A stretch of 64,000 nucleotides of DNA from Helichrysum umbraculigerum (GCA_949592205.1 CATIUR010000001.1:313934250-313998249); one strand, 5' to 3'. Shown: positions 22,890-35,031, counted from the stretch's first letter. The notes: generated by a model not told the origin, from the letters alone. Made by a program: numbers and translations.

Positions 22890-24275
22890 CGTCAGACGTT
22901 TCCCAAGAAAGATGAAAGAGGTATAGTAATAAAAAAAAAGGCTAGATTGGTTGCACAGGGATATTCACAAGAAGAGGGAATTGATTATGATGAAGTTTTT
23001 GCACCTGTTGCAAGAATAGAGGCAATCAGATTGTTTTTGGCTTATGCTTCATTCAAAGGATTCATTGTGTATCAGATGGATGTTAAGAGTGCTTTTCTGT
23101 ATGGCACTATACAGGAAGAGGTTTATGTATGCCAACCACCAGGGTTTGAAGATTCCAAGTTTCCTGATAAAGTTTTCAAACTTGAAAAAGCTCTTTATGG
23201 ATTACATCAAGCACCTAGAGCTTGGTATGATACTTTTTCAGATTATCTGTTGCAGAATGGATTCAAAAGGGGTGCTATAGATAAAACTTTGTTCACTAAA
23301 AGGATTAAGGATGATATACTACTAGTTCAAGTCTATGTAGATGATATCATTTTTGGTTCAACAAAGGATAGTCTTTGCAAGGAGTTTGAATCACTGATGC
23401 ATGAGAAGTTCAAGATGAGCTCCATGGGGGAATTAACATTTTTCTTGGGACTGCAAGTGAAGCAATAGAAGGAAGGAATCTTTATTCATCAAAGTAAGTA
23501 TGTTAATGATATACTGGATCGGTTTGGATACAAAGATGCAAAGGTTGCAAGCACACCAGTGGAGACAAACAAGAAATTACATGCAGATCTTGAGGGGGAG
23601 AGTGTGGATGAACATCTCTACAGATCAATGATCGGGTCTCTTATGTATCTCACTTCATCAAGGCCTGACATCATGTTTGCAGTGTGTTTATGTGCAAGAT
23701 TTCAAGCTAATCCAAAGCTGTCACATCTTCTTGCAGTCAAAAGAATATTTAGATATTTAAAGGGTCAACCAAAATTGGGCCTTTGGATCCAAAGTTTACT
23801 TCTTTTGATCTGATAGCTTATACAGATAGTGATTATGGAGGAGCTAATCTGGACAGGAAATCTACATCAGGAGGTTGTCAATTTTTGGGAGATAGATTGG
23901 TTTCATGGCAATGCAAGAAACAAACCACTGTATCTACATCTACAGCAGAGGCAGAATATGTAGCAGCTGCAAGTTGCTGTGCTCAAGTGCTATGGATTTA
24001 GAATCAGATGTTAGATTATGGTTTTACCTTTCTTAATACTCCTATTTTTATTGATAACAGTTCTGCAATCAGTATTATTAATAACCCAGTTAAACATTCT
24101 AAAACAAAGCACATTGAAATTAGATAACATTTCATTAGAGACTATAATGAGAAAAGACTTATTCAAATTCTGAAAGTTCATATTGATAATCAGTTTGCTG
24201 ATCTGTTTACTAAAGCTTTTGATGTAGGCAGATTCACATTCTTGGTTACTAGTATTGGAATGATCAATTTGTCTT
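22890..24275 (+). pseudogene. Copia reverse transcriptase and RNase H (element E)
   Basis: RT reads ARLVAQGYSQEEGIDYDE at about 22940, YQMDVKSAFL (first catalytic Asp) and VYVDDIIFG (catalytic YVDD) near 23330, then a TAG at 23466. The connection region follows (SRPDIMFAV, IFRYLKG), then a frameshift near 23790 into the RNase H frame (YTDSDYGG, TVSTSTAEAEY, with stops at 23999 and about 24125) ending near 24275. The N-terminal fingers of RT before about 22890 are missing. It would copy element RNA to cDNA in the particle. Confidence 0.85.
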
Positions 24276-24997
24276 AAGTATTTTTTTCTTATCACTGCTT
24301 TCTGTGAATAATATTTATTGTGCTTCAATTTGGGTTAATACTGATTTGTTAATTAAACACTGATAGTGTGTATTGTGTATAGTTATCAATGTTTACTACT
24401 TTAAGTATAAACAGTGGTAATAATCACTTTACCACTGTTATTGTATAGTTAACACTGTATACTTGTATTTTTGTTTGCATTAACACTGCAGGTTATATTG
24501 CTATGCCTTGGAGTCTAACTACTGTAGGTGTATACTTTGGCGCTTTACTGCTTGTTGGAGTTTAGCTTTCGGTAAAAAAAAATATATATATATATATTCA
24601 ACCACTGCTTTGTTTATATGATTTTGCTAGATCTGAAGTACTACTTGTTTTAATTTAGCACTGCCTTGGTCGGTTGGTACTGCTTGTACAAGTGAGCACT
24701 GCTAGCTTTATTATGTAAATAATGCATTTCAAAAACCAAGTGTTGATTACCACTGATGGTTATTCTCACAATTACCACTGAACGTGTTATTTTTCTTAAT
24801 TAACACTGTTTTAGTTGTAATTGGGGATCTGGTCAAATTAGGGTTTACAACTTATTTAATTTCAGTACTTAACTCTCAACACTTAGGGTTTTTCATTACG
24901 CTTTCCAAATTACACACACAAACCACTGCGCTAAGTCTCATAGATTCTCAATTCTGTAAATCATCTTTGATTCTCTTCGATTTCGTGATTTCTTATC
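24276..24997 (+). other. Region between pol and the extra ORF of E
   Basis: No gene seen. It is AT-rich with repeated ACTG/CAGTG words resembling those in the LTR of E (for example AACACTG and ACCACTG between 24350 and 24790) and a short TA run at about 24580-24597. It could serve as leader, intron or internal promoter for the downstream ORF; nothing here decides which. Confidence 0.4.
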
Positions 24998-27900
24998 ATG
25001 GCATCTACTTCATCTACTGTTCAACTACCGATTGGAAAAGATCAAAATATGATCGCATTCTTGATGAAACCTGCTGAGGCAAACGAGTATGTGGAAATCA
25101 TTGATTTTCTTTGTGCTTCACATATTCGTCATGCTCTTACTGTGGCACCCAGAATTTCTCATGAACATATCAACAATTTCTGGGTGAATGCTACGATTGA
25201 AGAGGAACAGGGTATTAAACGGATCGTTTCAAAAGTCATGGATACACGAGTTGTAGTTACTGAAGCTACTGTTAGAGCTTCATTACAACTAGATGATGAG
25301 GCAGGTATAACCTCTTTAGATGATTCTGTTATGTATGATACTTTACGTTTGATGGGTTATGAGGGTTCTTTTGAAGTATTTACTTTTCAGAAAACCTTAT
25401 TTTCTCATCAGTGGAGATTTTTGATTCATACAATTTTACACTGTCTATCATCTAAAAGATCATCTTTTGAACAGTTTGGAAGCAACATTGCTTATGCAAT
25501 TGCTTGTCTTGCAACTGATCAAAGATTTAATTTTTCAAATCTGATATTTGCTGGTATGCTTAGAAACATTGAGCAACCAAAGATTAAATTTTTGATGTAT
25601 CCACGATTTGTGTAGTTGTTCTTAAATGAACAAATTCTTAATTTAACTGCACTTGATAAAGTTATTGGTATTGTCTCTTTTAAGCCAAAAGTTTTTGTAA
25701 ATATGAAGAGAGATACTAAATTTTCTGGGAAGGTTACAGCATTATTTTCTACTATGCTTCCTGCACCTTCCACCACAGCATCAGTACAACCAACTGAAGC
25801 TGAACCAGCTACTGAGAGAATGGTTCCACCCACCACTTCTCAACCCACAGTAGCTGGGGGTATTAAAAGAAAACAAGGGACCACAACAGCTAAATCTTTT
25901 AGAGCCAAAAAGGCTAGAAAACAGGCATCTGAGGATGCTGCTGCTCAGATGTCTCAGTCAAATGATTCACCACAGCAGATGATCAATGAGGAGGAGGTTG
26001 ATCATTCTGAGAGGGCTGCTTCTACTGCTTCTAGCCCACTGGCAGAGCAGGACAGAAGTAACATAAATAAGACCCAATCAGAGGCAACACCTGGACATGA
26101 TTCTACACCTGTAGATGATCCTAGTGGTCCTAGTACCAAGAACCAAGGGGACTTTGATGATCATGCTAGGCATGAGTCAGAGTTTGATAATGTCAATGAT
26201 TCACCAAAGGATTCACATCCTGAAGGTGTTGAGGCTAGAACTAACTCAGAATTGACTGCTATGATTGACTATGTTTGGTCAAAATTTGTCAAGGAGAGGA
26301 AGAAGAATAGAGCTAAGGATGAGATTGTAGCTCAATTGCAGAGGAGAGTACAGCAGTTAGAGTTTATTGTAATTGAGTGTTTGAAGAAAGGAAGAAAGTA
26401 TGTGGTCCATGATACTTCTGAACCTGAGGATGCTTATCAGTTTCAACAAAATGCTTTCAAAAAGGGGGAGAAGGTTTGGACAAACATGGGTGATAAGATA
26501 AATAAGGATGATAAGGTGGTGGATGATGATGAGAAGGTTGATGAAGAAATAGTGATGGAACAACCAGAGGATGATGAGTTTGTACACACACCTCCAACAC
26601 CACCAACAGAGCCAGAGATGAATGAGCCAGTACATGAATCAGTGGAAACAGAGATGAATGAACCAGTGGCAGATGATAATGTATCTGAACATACTGAGGT
26701 TATTGGTTCAGTGGATCAAACTGCAGAGGTTGATATGGGTGATAAATCTGAGGAGCTAAAGATTGATGGTGATGATGGTGATAAGGTTAATAAACCAGAG
26801 ATAGCAGTGGAAAAAGAAAAGACTGATGCTCAACAACAAGTTGAAAAAACTAGAAAAAAGAGCATTCCAGTTAAAACTGCTAAGATGACAGGAACAGGAA
26901 AAAAGGTTGAAACACCAAAGAAAAAATATACACAACCATCTTTACCTGGATTTACTATCAGAGAACCTGCTGTAGCTCCTGTTCATCAGAAGAAAGAATT
27001 GCCAAAGATTGATCCAAAAGATAAAGGCAAGGGAAAGCTGGTAGAAGAACCAAAGAAGAAAAAGCAAAAACCAGTGCCAGCTGATGCAACTGTTCATGAT
27101 CCAGAATATGCACAAAGACTACATGTTGAGCTCAATGCAGAAGATTTGATTGATGTTGAGATTGAGCCATGAAAGTTTGTTAAAATGACCAAGGAACAGG
27201 TGGCAGAATGGGATGAGTACTTATTGAGAAAGCAAAAGGAAGATGATATTGAGTATTTGGTAGATCAACTCAAGAAGAAGAAAGCAGAAGAAGCTAGAAA
27301 GAAAAAGGCAGCTAAACCACCAACAAAAGCTCAGATGAGGAAGAATTTGATTGCAAAGCTAAAAGGTGGGTATATTCCTATGAATGCTTTGAAGCATATG
27401 ACTTTGGAGAGATTGCAGAATTTGTGGGATAAGGATGATATGAATCCTGAAGTGATTGAGAGGAAAGAAAAAGAAAAGCAAGAAACAGAAAAGGAAAAGA
27501 AAAATGCTGAAAAAGAAAAGAAATTAAAAGAAACGGAAGAAAAGGAAAAGAGAGAAAAGGAAGAAGCTGAGAAGAGAAAGAAAGATGAAATTGAAAGAAA
27601 GAAAAGAGAATTGGATGAAATTCCTGATAGAGAAAGGAATGTTGATGAATTGAAGGAATTTATTCTGTTACAACCAGTGGAGTCAGAGGTAATTAATGTT
27701 GAGTTGCATGGGATTATTGATTGGTCCATTGAACAGTTTGTCAATACTGTTAAGATTCACAAGATTAAAATTGAAAGAGCAGATGGGAATGTGTCTTGGT
27801 GGAGATCTTTTAGGGATTTGATAAAGAGGATCAGTAGAACTGATTTGGTCAGAATGTATGAGATTGGGATGGAGAAGAATTTGGATTTAAAGGAGTTTGA

Positions 27901-28231
27901 TAATCTGGTTGAGAAGGTTACATGGCATTGGATTAAAGCTATGTTTGAACCAGAAGAGTTTCCATTTCAATTTACTACTTTAAGCAAGGTCAGGAATTGG
28001 ATTTATCATGCCAAACCAGGAGTACATCAGATTGTTATGGATGATGCAGTGTTTATGTGGATGCTGACAGATAGATTTTATGATATAAATCTGAGGTTTT
28101 TGATGAGTATGAGAAATGCAAGGTTACAAGCTGCAGTATTAGATGATGTAGCTCTGGAATTGGTATATATGGTGCTGAATCAGATTTATAAGAAGGAGGA
28201 GATAGATAGAAGGAAGAAAAGAAAAGACTGA
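24998..28231 (+). pseudogene. Extra (env-position) ORF of the SIRE-like copia element E
   Basis: One frame of 1,078 codons starts at ATG 24998 (MASTSSTVQL) and ends at TGA 28229-28231, broken only by TAG at 25613-25615 and TGA at 27170-27172. The N-terminal ~230 residues form a compact domain with VDFLCASHIRHAL-like, INNFWVNATIEE, SHQWRFLIHTILHCLS and FLMYPRFV blocks. The middle is Ser/Pro/acidic and disordered. Around codons 820-880 lies a Lys/Glu-rich coiled coil, and the C-terminus is a further folded, Trp-rich domain. It lies where SIRE-type copia elements carry an env-like ORF, but I see no signal peptide or membrane segment. From memory, related N-terminal blocks occur in Asteraceae proteins labelled synaptobrevin/longin-like, a label I consider unreliable. 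Function unknown. Confidence 0.7.
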
Positions 28232-28302
28232 CAGTTTTGAAAGAATTTTGTGAAGCTCATAATGGAGAATTAGAAGAAACTTAATGCTGTGGAGAACAGA
28301 TT

Positions 28303-28318
28303 AAGTTTAGGGGGAGAT
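28303..28318 (+). other. Polypurine tract of element E
   Basis: AAGTTTAGGGGGAGAT directly before the 3' LTR; the G-rich run is the expected plus-strand primer for copia elements. Confidence 0.8.
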
Positions 28319-28993
28319 TGTTGAGTCAAAACTGTTTCTGAATTGAAGTTGTTGATGAGAAGACAGAGTACAAAGTGTTTAAAACTGTTTGTGTTGAAGG
28401 ATAAAACTGTTTTTACAAAGCTACAACTGATAGAAGAAATCTGAAGAGAAGACAAGTGTTACAACTGATTGAAGATAGATTTCAACTGATAGTTATGTGT
28501 CTGTAAGTAGTTAAAACTGCTTATGTATCTATAACTGTTAGTTATATATGTAGCAGTTAACACTGATTATATATTTGTACTTACTCTTATATTACAATTG
28601 AAGCAGTTACCACTGAATGTGTAATAGTCACAACTGTTTACTTCAGAATGGTAGTTACAACTGTTTATGATTTTGTGATAAGTATGAGTCGGTTATGGAA
28701 GTTATTCTATTCCATATTCGTAGGAGATTGTATAGGACTCTATGTGTTATAAATAGAGATCCTTTAGACCTAGATAGGTTAAGGTTTTGCGCAGCTTCAA
28801 GGTTTTCTGTAACCCTAATACATTAAGTGTATTCGTCTTATATCATTAATAAGATTGAAGCTTTCGGTATATTATTGTGTTCATCATATTAATTGATCTT
28901 CTTAATATTATTGAGTGTGATTCCGCAACTTCTCAATAATACATTCAAGGCTTATTATATACGATTGTTTATTAAGTTAAACAGGGACTAACA
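28319..28993 (+). repeat. 3' LTR of copia element E
   Basis: 675 bp, same ends as the 5' copy, TATAAATA at 28748-28755. Four substitutions relative to the 5' LTR by direct reading. Followed by the duplicated target TATCA and then RT of element A. Confidence 0.93.
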
Positions 28994-28998
28994 TATCA

Positions 28999-30284
28999 AA
29001 CTCTTGGATGCTGGCTTGATCTATCCTATCTCCGATTCCCCATGGGTCAGCCCAGTTCAGGTTGTCCCCAAGAAAGGAGGAATGACAGTTATCGCTAACG
29101 AAGACAACGAACTCATTCCAACACGAACCATCACCGGTTGTAGGGTATGCATCGACTATTGGAAGCTGAACGAAGCCACTCGAAAAGATCATTTCCCTCT
29201 ACCATTCATCGATCAAATGTTGGAGAGATTATCTGGAAACGAGTTCTATTGTTTCCTTGATGGTTTCTCTGGCTATTTTCAGATTCCTCTCGTTCCTAAG
29301 GACCAGGAAAAGATGACCTTCACATGTCCTTACGCAACATTCGCTTACCGACGCATGCCTTTTGGGCTATGCAACGCACCTGCAACATTCCTGCGGTGTA
29401 TTGTAGCAATATTCCATGACATGATTGAAAAGTGCATGGAGGTATTCATGGACGATTTCTCAGTCTTTGGATACTCTTTCACTTCTTGTCTTTCCAACCT
29501 AGAAAGAATGCTAGCCCGATGCGAAGAATCAAATCTTGTCTTAAACTGGGAGAAGTGCCACTTTATGGTGAAGGAAGGAATAGTTTTAGGATACCGGATA
29601 TCAAGGTCTGGAATTGAAGTTGACAAAGCTAAAGTTGAGACCATTTCCAAACTTCCACCACCTACTTATGTTAAAGCCATTCGCAGTTTTCTAGGTCACG
29701 CCGGATTCTACCGTCGCTTTATTAAAAATTTCTCTAAGATTTCTCGACCTATGACGCACCTTCTCGAGAAGGACACTCCGTTTGTCTTTTTAGATGATTG
29801 CCTGAAAGCTTTCAACATCCTGAAGGATCAGCTCACACATGCACCGATCATGGTCGCTCCTGACTGGAGTCTCCCATTTGAAATCATGTGCGATGCCAGT
29901 GACTTTGCGGTTGGAGCTGTCCTAGGGCAAAGGAAGGAAAAGCAGTTTCAGCCTATATACTACGCCAGCAAGACACTCACCGATGCTCAAGAGAATTACA
30001 CTACTACAGAAAAGGAGCTGCTTGTGGTAGTTTTTGCTTTTGATAAATTTTGTTCTTACTTAATATTGTCCAAAACTATTGTCTATACAGATCACTCAGC
30101 CTTGAAGTATCTTTTCAAAAAGCAACACACTAAACCGAGACTACTTCGATGGATTCTACTCCTCCAAGAATTCGATATAGAAATCAAGGATAAAAAGGGA
30201 GCAGAAAACGTCGCAGCAGATCATCTCATTCGATTGGAAAACCCATCGATGGAAAAACTTGATGAAAGAGAAAATCAAGATTAG
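28999..30284 (+). pseudogene. Athila reverse transcriptase and RNase H (element A)
   Basis: This continues the RT interrupted by E. Visible blocks: LIYPISDSPWVSPVQVVPKK, CIDYWKLNEA (usually CIDYRKLN), FPLPFIDQMLERL, YCFLDGFSGYFQI with the first catalytic Asp, MPFGLCNAPATF, and FMDDFSVFG with the paired Asp near 29450. RNase H follows with MCDASDFAVGAVLGQ, YTTTEKELLVVVFA and TDHSALKYL. The frame is open to a TAG at 30282 and continues in frame into integrase. The MDD variant of the polymerase motif is normal for the Athila lineage. The domain order RT-RNase H-integrase places it in Ty3/gypsy. Confidence 0.9.
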
Positions 30285-31628
30285 TTTCCTGAAGAACAAC
30301 TCATGAATGTCAGAAGCCACCAAAGGGGATCACAATTCAATAATAACCCTTGGTACGCAGACTACGCTAACTATCTGGTTGGTGGAATTGTGCCGAAAGG
30401 AATGCCTAGCTCAAGAAAGCGCAAATTCTTCAGAGATATAAAAAATTACTATTGGGACGATCCATACTTCTTTAAAGTATGCCCAGACCAAATCATTAGA
30501 AGATGCGTTGACGAAAGGGAAGCAAGAAACATTCTCCACCAGAGTCATCACGGACCAATTGGAGGACATCATGGAGCAAATATGACCGCAAGGAAGGTAT
30601 ACGATTCCGGCTTCTATTGGCCATCTATATTCAGAGACGCTCACGACTTGGTAAAACGTTGTGATGCTTGCCAAAGGTTTGGAAGTATCTCACGGAGGAA
30701 TGAAATGCCACTTACTAACATCCAGGCCTGCGAGATCTTCGATATATGGGGATTGGATTTCATGGGACCATTCCCTAAATCCTTTGGAAAAGAATACATT
30801 CTAGTAGCTGTCGACTACGTCTCCAGATGGGCCGAGGCACAAGCGTTTCCTACTAATGACTCCCGAGTAGTGATCAAGTTCCTAAAACAACTCTTTTCTC
30901 ATTTCGGAACTCCAAAGGCGATCATCAGTGATCGGGGCACGCACTTCTGTAGTGCTCAGTTTATGAGGGCATTACAGTATTATGGTGTCACCCATAAGAC
31001 ATCTATGGCTTATCATCCGCAGACGAATGGGAAGGCCGAAGTGACAAACAGAGCTCTCAAAAGGATCTTGGAACGAACCGTGGTTAATCATAAGGAGAGA
31101 TGGGCCGACAAGTTAGACGATGCTCTGTGGGCTTTCAGAACTGCATACAAGTCACCATTATGGACCACGCCATACTGACTAGTCTATGGAAAAGCATGTC
31201 ATCTGCTGATCGAGTTGGAATATGAGGCTTACTGGGCGCTGAGAGATTGTAATCTAGACCCTTCCATAATAGGATTACATCGAAAGATGCAGCTGAAAGA
31301 ACTGGCTGAATTGAGAGACCAAGCGTATGATAGTTCTCTACATTTCAAGGAGCGAACCAAGAATACCCACGATGCCAAACTCAAGTATTCTCAATTCAAA
31401 CTTGGAGATAAAGTTCTTCTCTTCAATTCGTGCCTCAAAAAGTTTTCAGGCAAATTCAGATCAAGGTGGAGCGGACCGTTCATTATATCAAAGGTCTTTA
31501 CATTCGGAGCAGACGAACTCGAGGCACCGGACAGTAATTTTAAAGTCAACGGTCACCGCTTAAAGCACTACATCGAAGACTTTCCTTCCAATAAAGTAGG
31601 TAAAAGAGTCAAGCTAGTGACTCGTTAA
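30285..31628 (+). pseudogene. Athila integrase (element A), one internal stop
   Basis: Same frame as the preceding RT and RNase H. It shows the zinc module (HQSHHGPIGGHHG ... CDACQR), the catalytic core with D in GLDFMGPF, D in SDRGTHF and E in NGKAEVTNRALKR, and a C-terminal region with FKLGDKVLLFNS and the GPFII block. A TGA at 31176-31178 (in TTPY*LVYGKA, probably CGA to TGA) interrupts it; the frame then continues to the terminal TAA at 31628. There is no chromodomain, as expected for Athila. The GGGAGGC block that follows pol begins within ten bases. Confidence 0.88.
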
Positions 31629-31632
31629 ACAA

Positions 31633-31653
31633 GCGCTCTTGGGAGGCACCCCA
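31633..31653 (+). other. Conserved post-pol motif (GGGAGGCA type)
   Basis: GCGCTCTTGGGAGGCACCCC follows the pol stop. Equivalent blocks follow the last ORF in B (4670-4691) and D (44581-44601). Its function is unknown; the GGGAGGC..CCC pairing suggests a small RNA stem. Confidence 0.6.
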
Positions 31654-31922
31654 TTGCTTATCTTTATAATAGCTTTAATTTTATTTCTCAGTTTATTTTT
31701 GCTTAGTATTATCATCACTGGACTAATGATGCAGGATAATCTAGATACCCGACAGCACCACACTCTTACATATACATCGGAGATAAGTTTTATTTGACTT
31801 ATACAAGTGCAACCATTCAGATGACTCAAAATTTTATAAAAATCTTTTAAAAGTCATCTGACTCTGCTGCATTTGTATAACCTTATAAACTATAGCATTA
31901 CCTGTTTTCTTTGTGTTTCAGG

Positions 31923-32453
31923 ATGGACGCTTCAGCTGAGACCTTAGGACACACTTCCCAGCAACAGCAGAAGAATAAGACGAACCGCAGAGGAAAGAAG
32001 AAGCTGACCACTGTTCCAAAGGAGCATGCGACAGATATGACGAGCGCTCCAGTCTTCAACTATGGGAATACCACTGCCAACCCGGCAGTGACTTGGGCGA
32101 TTCTGCGAGAGATCTCCATCCAGCAAGACTCTTACTCTGACATCAGGGAGATGGTTGGACGCCCGAGACTTCCAGACCAGTCCTTCAGACTTGGTCAGGG
32201 TCCCAGACTACCTCTTCCGCCATGGTCATTTTTACCAGCTGCACCTACTTCAAAGCCCACTCTTCCTACTGCTGCTGTTACATCTCCTTATCTCCTTGTT
32301 GCACCCATGATGCCTGGTGCCACTGTTGCCACGTCACGTACTTCCGTTCCGGACAGTGACGCACTTGCAGCATTTGACCCAGACATGGATGATTTACTAG
32401 ACGACTTTTGGTTTATTTTATGTTCTTTATTTATGAGATTGATATGTTGTTGA
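31923..32453 (+). CDS. Small extra ORF downstream of Athila pol (element A)
   Basis: An ATG at 31923 opens 176 codons ending at a TGA at 32451. The N-terminus is Lys/Arg-rich (KNKTNRRGKKK), the middle is Pro/Ala/Thr-rich and the end turns acidic (DPDMDDLLDDF), then hydrophobic (WFILCSLFMRLICC). This is the position of the env-like gene in Athila elements, and the C-terminal hydrophobic tail could be a membrane anchor or a decayed transmembrane segment. It is much shorter than env-like ORFs of intact Athila copies (typically several hundred residues). No homology is recognised, so the product is hypothetical. Confidence 0.45.
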   Translation: MDASAETLGHTSQQQQKNKTNRRGKKKLTTVPKEHATDMTSAPVFNYGNTTANPAVTWAILREISIQQDSYSDIREMVGRPRLPDQSFRLGQGPRLPLPPWSFLPAAPTSKPTLPTAAVTSPYLLVAPMMPGATVATSRTSVPDSDALAAFDPDMDDLLDDFWFILCSLFMRLICC

Positions 32454-34373
32454 AATGGTGTACTGTGACTATATTTTATGGTATTTGCACAACTTAGCTT
32501 CGTGTGGAATGGACGAGCTTTAAACAGAGACTGGTCCACAAATCTAGCAGATCACTAGCACCACTCCTTCACGAATCTGGTCCTAAATCCAGTATTCTTT
32601 GACCGTAGGGAAGTACCTCTCCTAAACTCTTCTAGTTTCTGCGTAACTTAGATATGCTTATGCCCACTTAATTTTCTAAGTGTGGGATCCTCCGTACTTA
32701 AAACTTTTAAATTCTCATTTTTCCTAAAACAAAACCCTAAGTGTGGGATTCTCCCCGCTTAGTGTAGAAACATTGGGGACAATGTTTATTTCTAAGTGTG
32801 AGATAGCAGTATATCTTGTCTAATTATCTGTCAAAGTTGATTTTGAGACATGCAAGTCCTCGAATGATTTTTCAATCCTTATTTTTGCCAAAATTTTCAA
32901 AAATTTTAAAATTTTTTGAATCACAATGTAAGAAAGAGTACATATTTTTTTTACAAGTATTCAAAAGTTGGTAAAAAGAGGTCGAATCATGTCAGATTCC
33001 AAACAATTTAAGATGAGGATCTGAGAGGGGCATCGCACGACTGGACACATATAACCCATTTTTGCGGTGAGGAACTTTGAGCCTTATAAGCATTCATTTT
33101 AAATGCTTCACTGTTCGTTTGTTATGTGTGACCGGTGCATGTATTTCTGAATTAGAACTTGCCCTGGGTATACGTGTCAAAATCACATTGATGGGTGTCA
33201 TACGTGACATAGGTACAATTAGAGGACCTTGACATTCCCTAGGATTAAACCCCATTTCAACATATCTCTTTCAAGCCCAAAACCCTTCCAACACTTATCT
33301 TTAGTGTTAATAATCCGCCTAGATAACCCTGTTGAGCCTTAGCCTTTTCATTTCTTTCAACCCATATTTTAAACCCACTTATTCCCTTACCTACCAAAAT
33401 CTTATCTTAGAATTTTTTTAAAAAAAATCATTTTGAAAAACGCTATCTAGATATTCTTTTTGCTTTCTACCCCAAAATCACAAAAAGTTCGTGTTTACTG
33501 AAAGTTTCTCATGTGTGCTTCCATATTTAAAACTCAAAAGAAATCGAGAGTCTTATGGTGCGAAAAATTGGCACCAAGTAAGTTCGAAAGTGACAAAGGT
33601 TTTAGAAAAAATGAAAAGTAAGAAAGGATGCCTAGAAGGAAAGAAAATAAATAAAAGAAAAAAAATCTCCCTTAGAAGCTCTCTTGAAAGAAATTCTGAG
33701 CCCAAAAATAAAATAAAGCTAAGTGCTTCAAATCTCCCGGAAACTCCGATTCTTAAATGTGTAGAATCATCCGTGTGTTTTCAAAAGATAGAAGTCAAAA
33801 TAGCTATCTTCCCTTAGCGTTATCCGTTTCCGTTTTCATTAAAAAGAATATCTAAATGGAAGTTTTTCATTAAGTTTTAAAAGGCCTAAGATAAGTAACA
33901 CCCCTAACCCTTAAAAACCACACTTATCCATACCCTTTAACCCTCACCAAAAATCACAACCCACTTGAATGTCTTGGGATAGTTAGTACCGTCCCCGTCT
34001 AAGTGGTGGAGATATGATCCTTGGGCAAGCCTATGCCGACGAATGCTGCACGACAGGTAATTGAGCGATTTTTCATTTGGCTTAGGATAATAGGAAACCC
34101 AATACACTAGAGTGAATTGAGTGACCACCAGTGAGATCGCCCATTCGTGTATATTCCACAGCTATGAGAATTGAAAGTTTGCCCAAGTGAATCATCTAGA
34201 AAAACTTTAGATATTTCATGTGAACAATTCTTCTTATCCGACAGGCGAAATACTTGTTTTCAATCTGTACAAATTCTTATTTGCGGGTCAAGAAAGCATT
34301 TTAAAATAGGAGATTTTGGCAGATAAGATTGTGATTTGCTTGAGGACAAGCAAAAGTCTAAGTGTGGGATATT
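32454..34373 (+). other. 3' noncoding region of element A
   Basis: No gene seen. AAGTGTGGGAT-like motifs stand at about 32679, 32737 and 32793, the last right after a hairpin AACATTGGGGACAATGTT (32769-32786). The section 33040-33250 is homologous to 5740-5945 in B. The terminal AAGTGTGGGATATT (34360-34373) is the likely polypurine tract. A short open frame at 33491-33817 is basic and low-complexity and not convincing as a gene. Confidence 0.6.
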
Positions 34374-34744
34374 TGATGACACGCAAAAAGTCAAGTTTTT
34401 AAGTGTCATTATCTCACCTTTTTGGCCCAAATTATGATGAAATTATCCAAAATAAGCACTATATTATTAAAACTCATAACATGGGCCAAAATATAGACAA
34501 CGTTTCAAAAATCAACTAAAATGGTCGAAAAACACGATAAATCTAACGAATACGATCATAAGCATTCTCGTTCACTCATTCTAGCACTTTTTGAGCTACA
34601 CAAAGAATTATGACCTCTAACTTATGTCATTTTCTTCGTTAGGAAATTACGAAACCGTGAGCGCAAGAATCACTCAAAACGGATAAATGACGAAGAAGTT
34701 ACGCCAAATCGAAGAAATGAAGAACCGAAAGGACCGAATACAGC

Positions 34745-34930
34745 TGTCCCAGACCGTATACGGCTGGACCAGACAGTATACGGCTGGACACAGACCGTAT
34801 ACGGCATGTGTAGACCGTATACGTCCTGTGCCCAGCCGTATACGGCCAAGTCCAGCCGTATACGATTGGTGCCCACCCGTATTTGCTCCAGTCCACCCGT
34901 ATACGGCCAAAACCAACCGTATTTCGTGTT
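34745..34930. repeat. GTATAC palindrome array in U3 of the right LTR of A
   Basis: Nine CCGTAT-type units about 18-20 bp apart; seven contain the full GTATAC core, mostly as CCGTATACGG. They sit 100-280 bp upstream of the TATA box. Dyad symmetry suits a dimeric DNA-binding protein; no known factor is assigned. Confidence 0.85.
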
Positions 34931-35023
34931 CAGGCAATAAAAATCATATTTTTATACGACTGTACTATACGGTTGTGCATTTGAGGGTTGGAATATGGTT
35001 GAAGGATACGGATGTGCGCTTCC

Positions 35024-35031
35024 TATAAATA
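35024..35031 (+). promoter_or_regulatory. TATA box of the right LTR of A
   Basis: TATAAATA after the palindrome array and before a CT-rich initiator region, as in the other Athila LTRs of the window. Confidence 0.55.

Larger units (their letters stand above)
14636..28993 (+). mobile_element. Element E: SIRE-like Ty1/copia element with an extra 3' ORF
   Basis: Two 675-bp LTRs (14636-15310 and 28319-28993) differ at only 4 positions by eye, start TGTTGAGTC and end ACTAACA. TATCA is duplicated on both sides (14631-14635 and 28994-28998), which proves insertion into pol of element A. Internal order is gag, protease, integrase, RT, RNase H: copia order. A very long extra ORF follows pol, as in the SIRE/Maximus lineage. 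Chromovirus G sits inside, and the part of pol between integrase and RT is missing. Stops and frameshifts affect gag, pol and the extra ORF, so it is not autonomous. Confidence 0.9.

Noticed and set aside
24784..25077. Frame of 97 codons overlapping the start of the extra ORF of E
   Set aside because: Different frame from the long ORF, no known motif; the long ORF from 24998 explains the region better.
27331..27744. Ser/Phe-rich 137-codon frame on the minus strand
   Set aside because: Antisense shadow of the Lys/Glu-rich coiled coil in the extra ORF of E.
33491..33817. Lys-rich 108-codon frame in the 3' region of A
   Set aside because: Low-complexity A-rich sequence; the homologous region of B has no matching frame.
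34670..35028. Several overlapping frames rich in Tyr/Thr/Arg
   Set aside because: They translate the CCGTATACGG palindrome array in the LTR of A.
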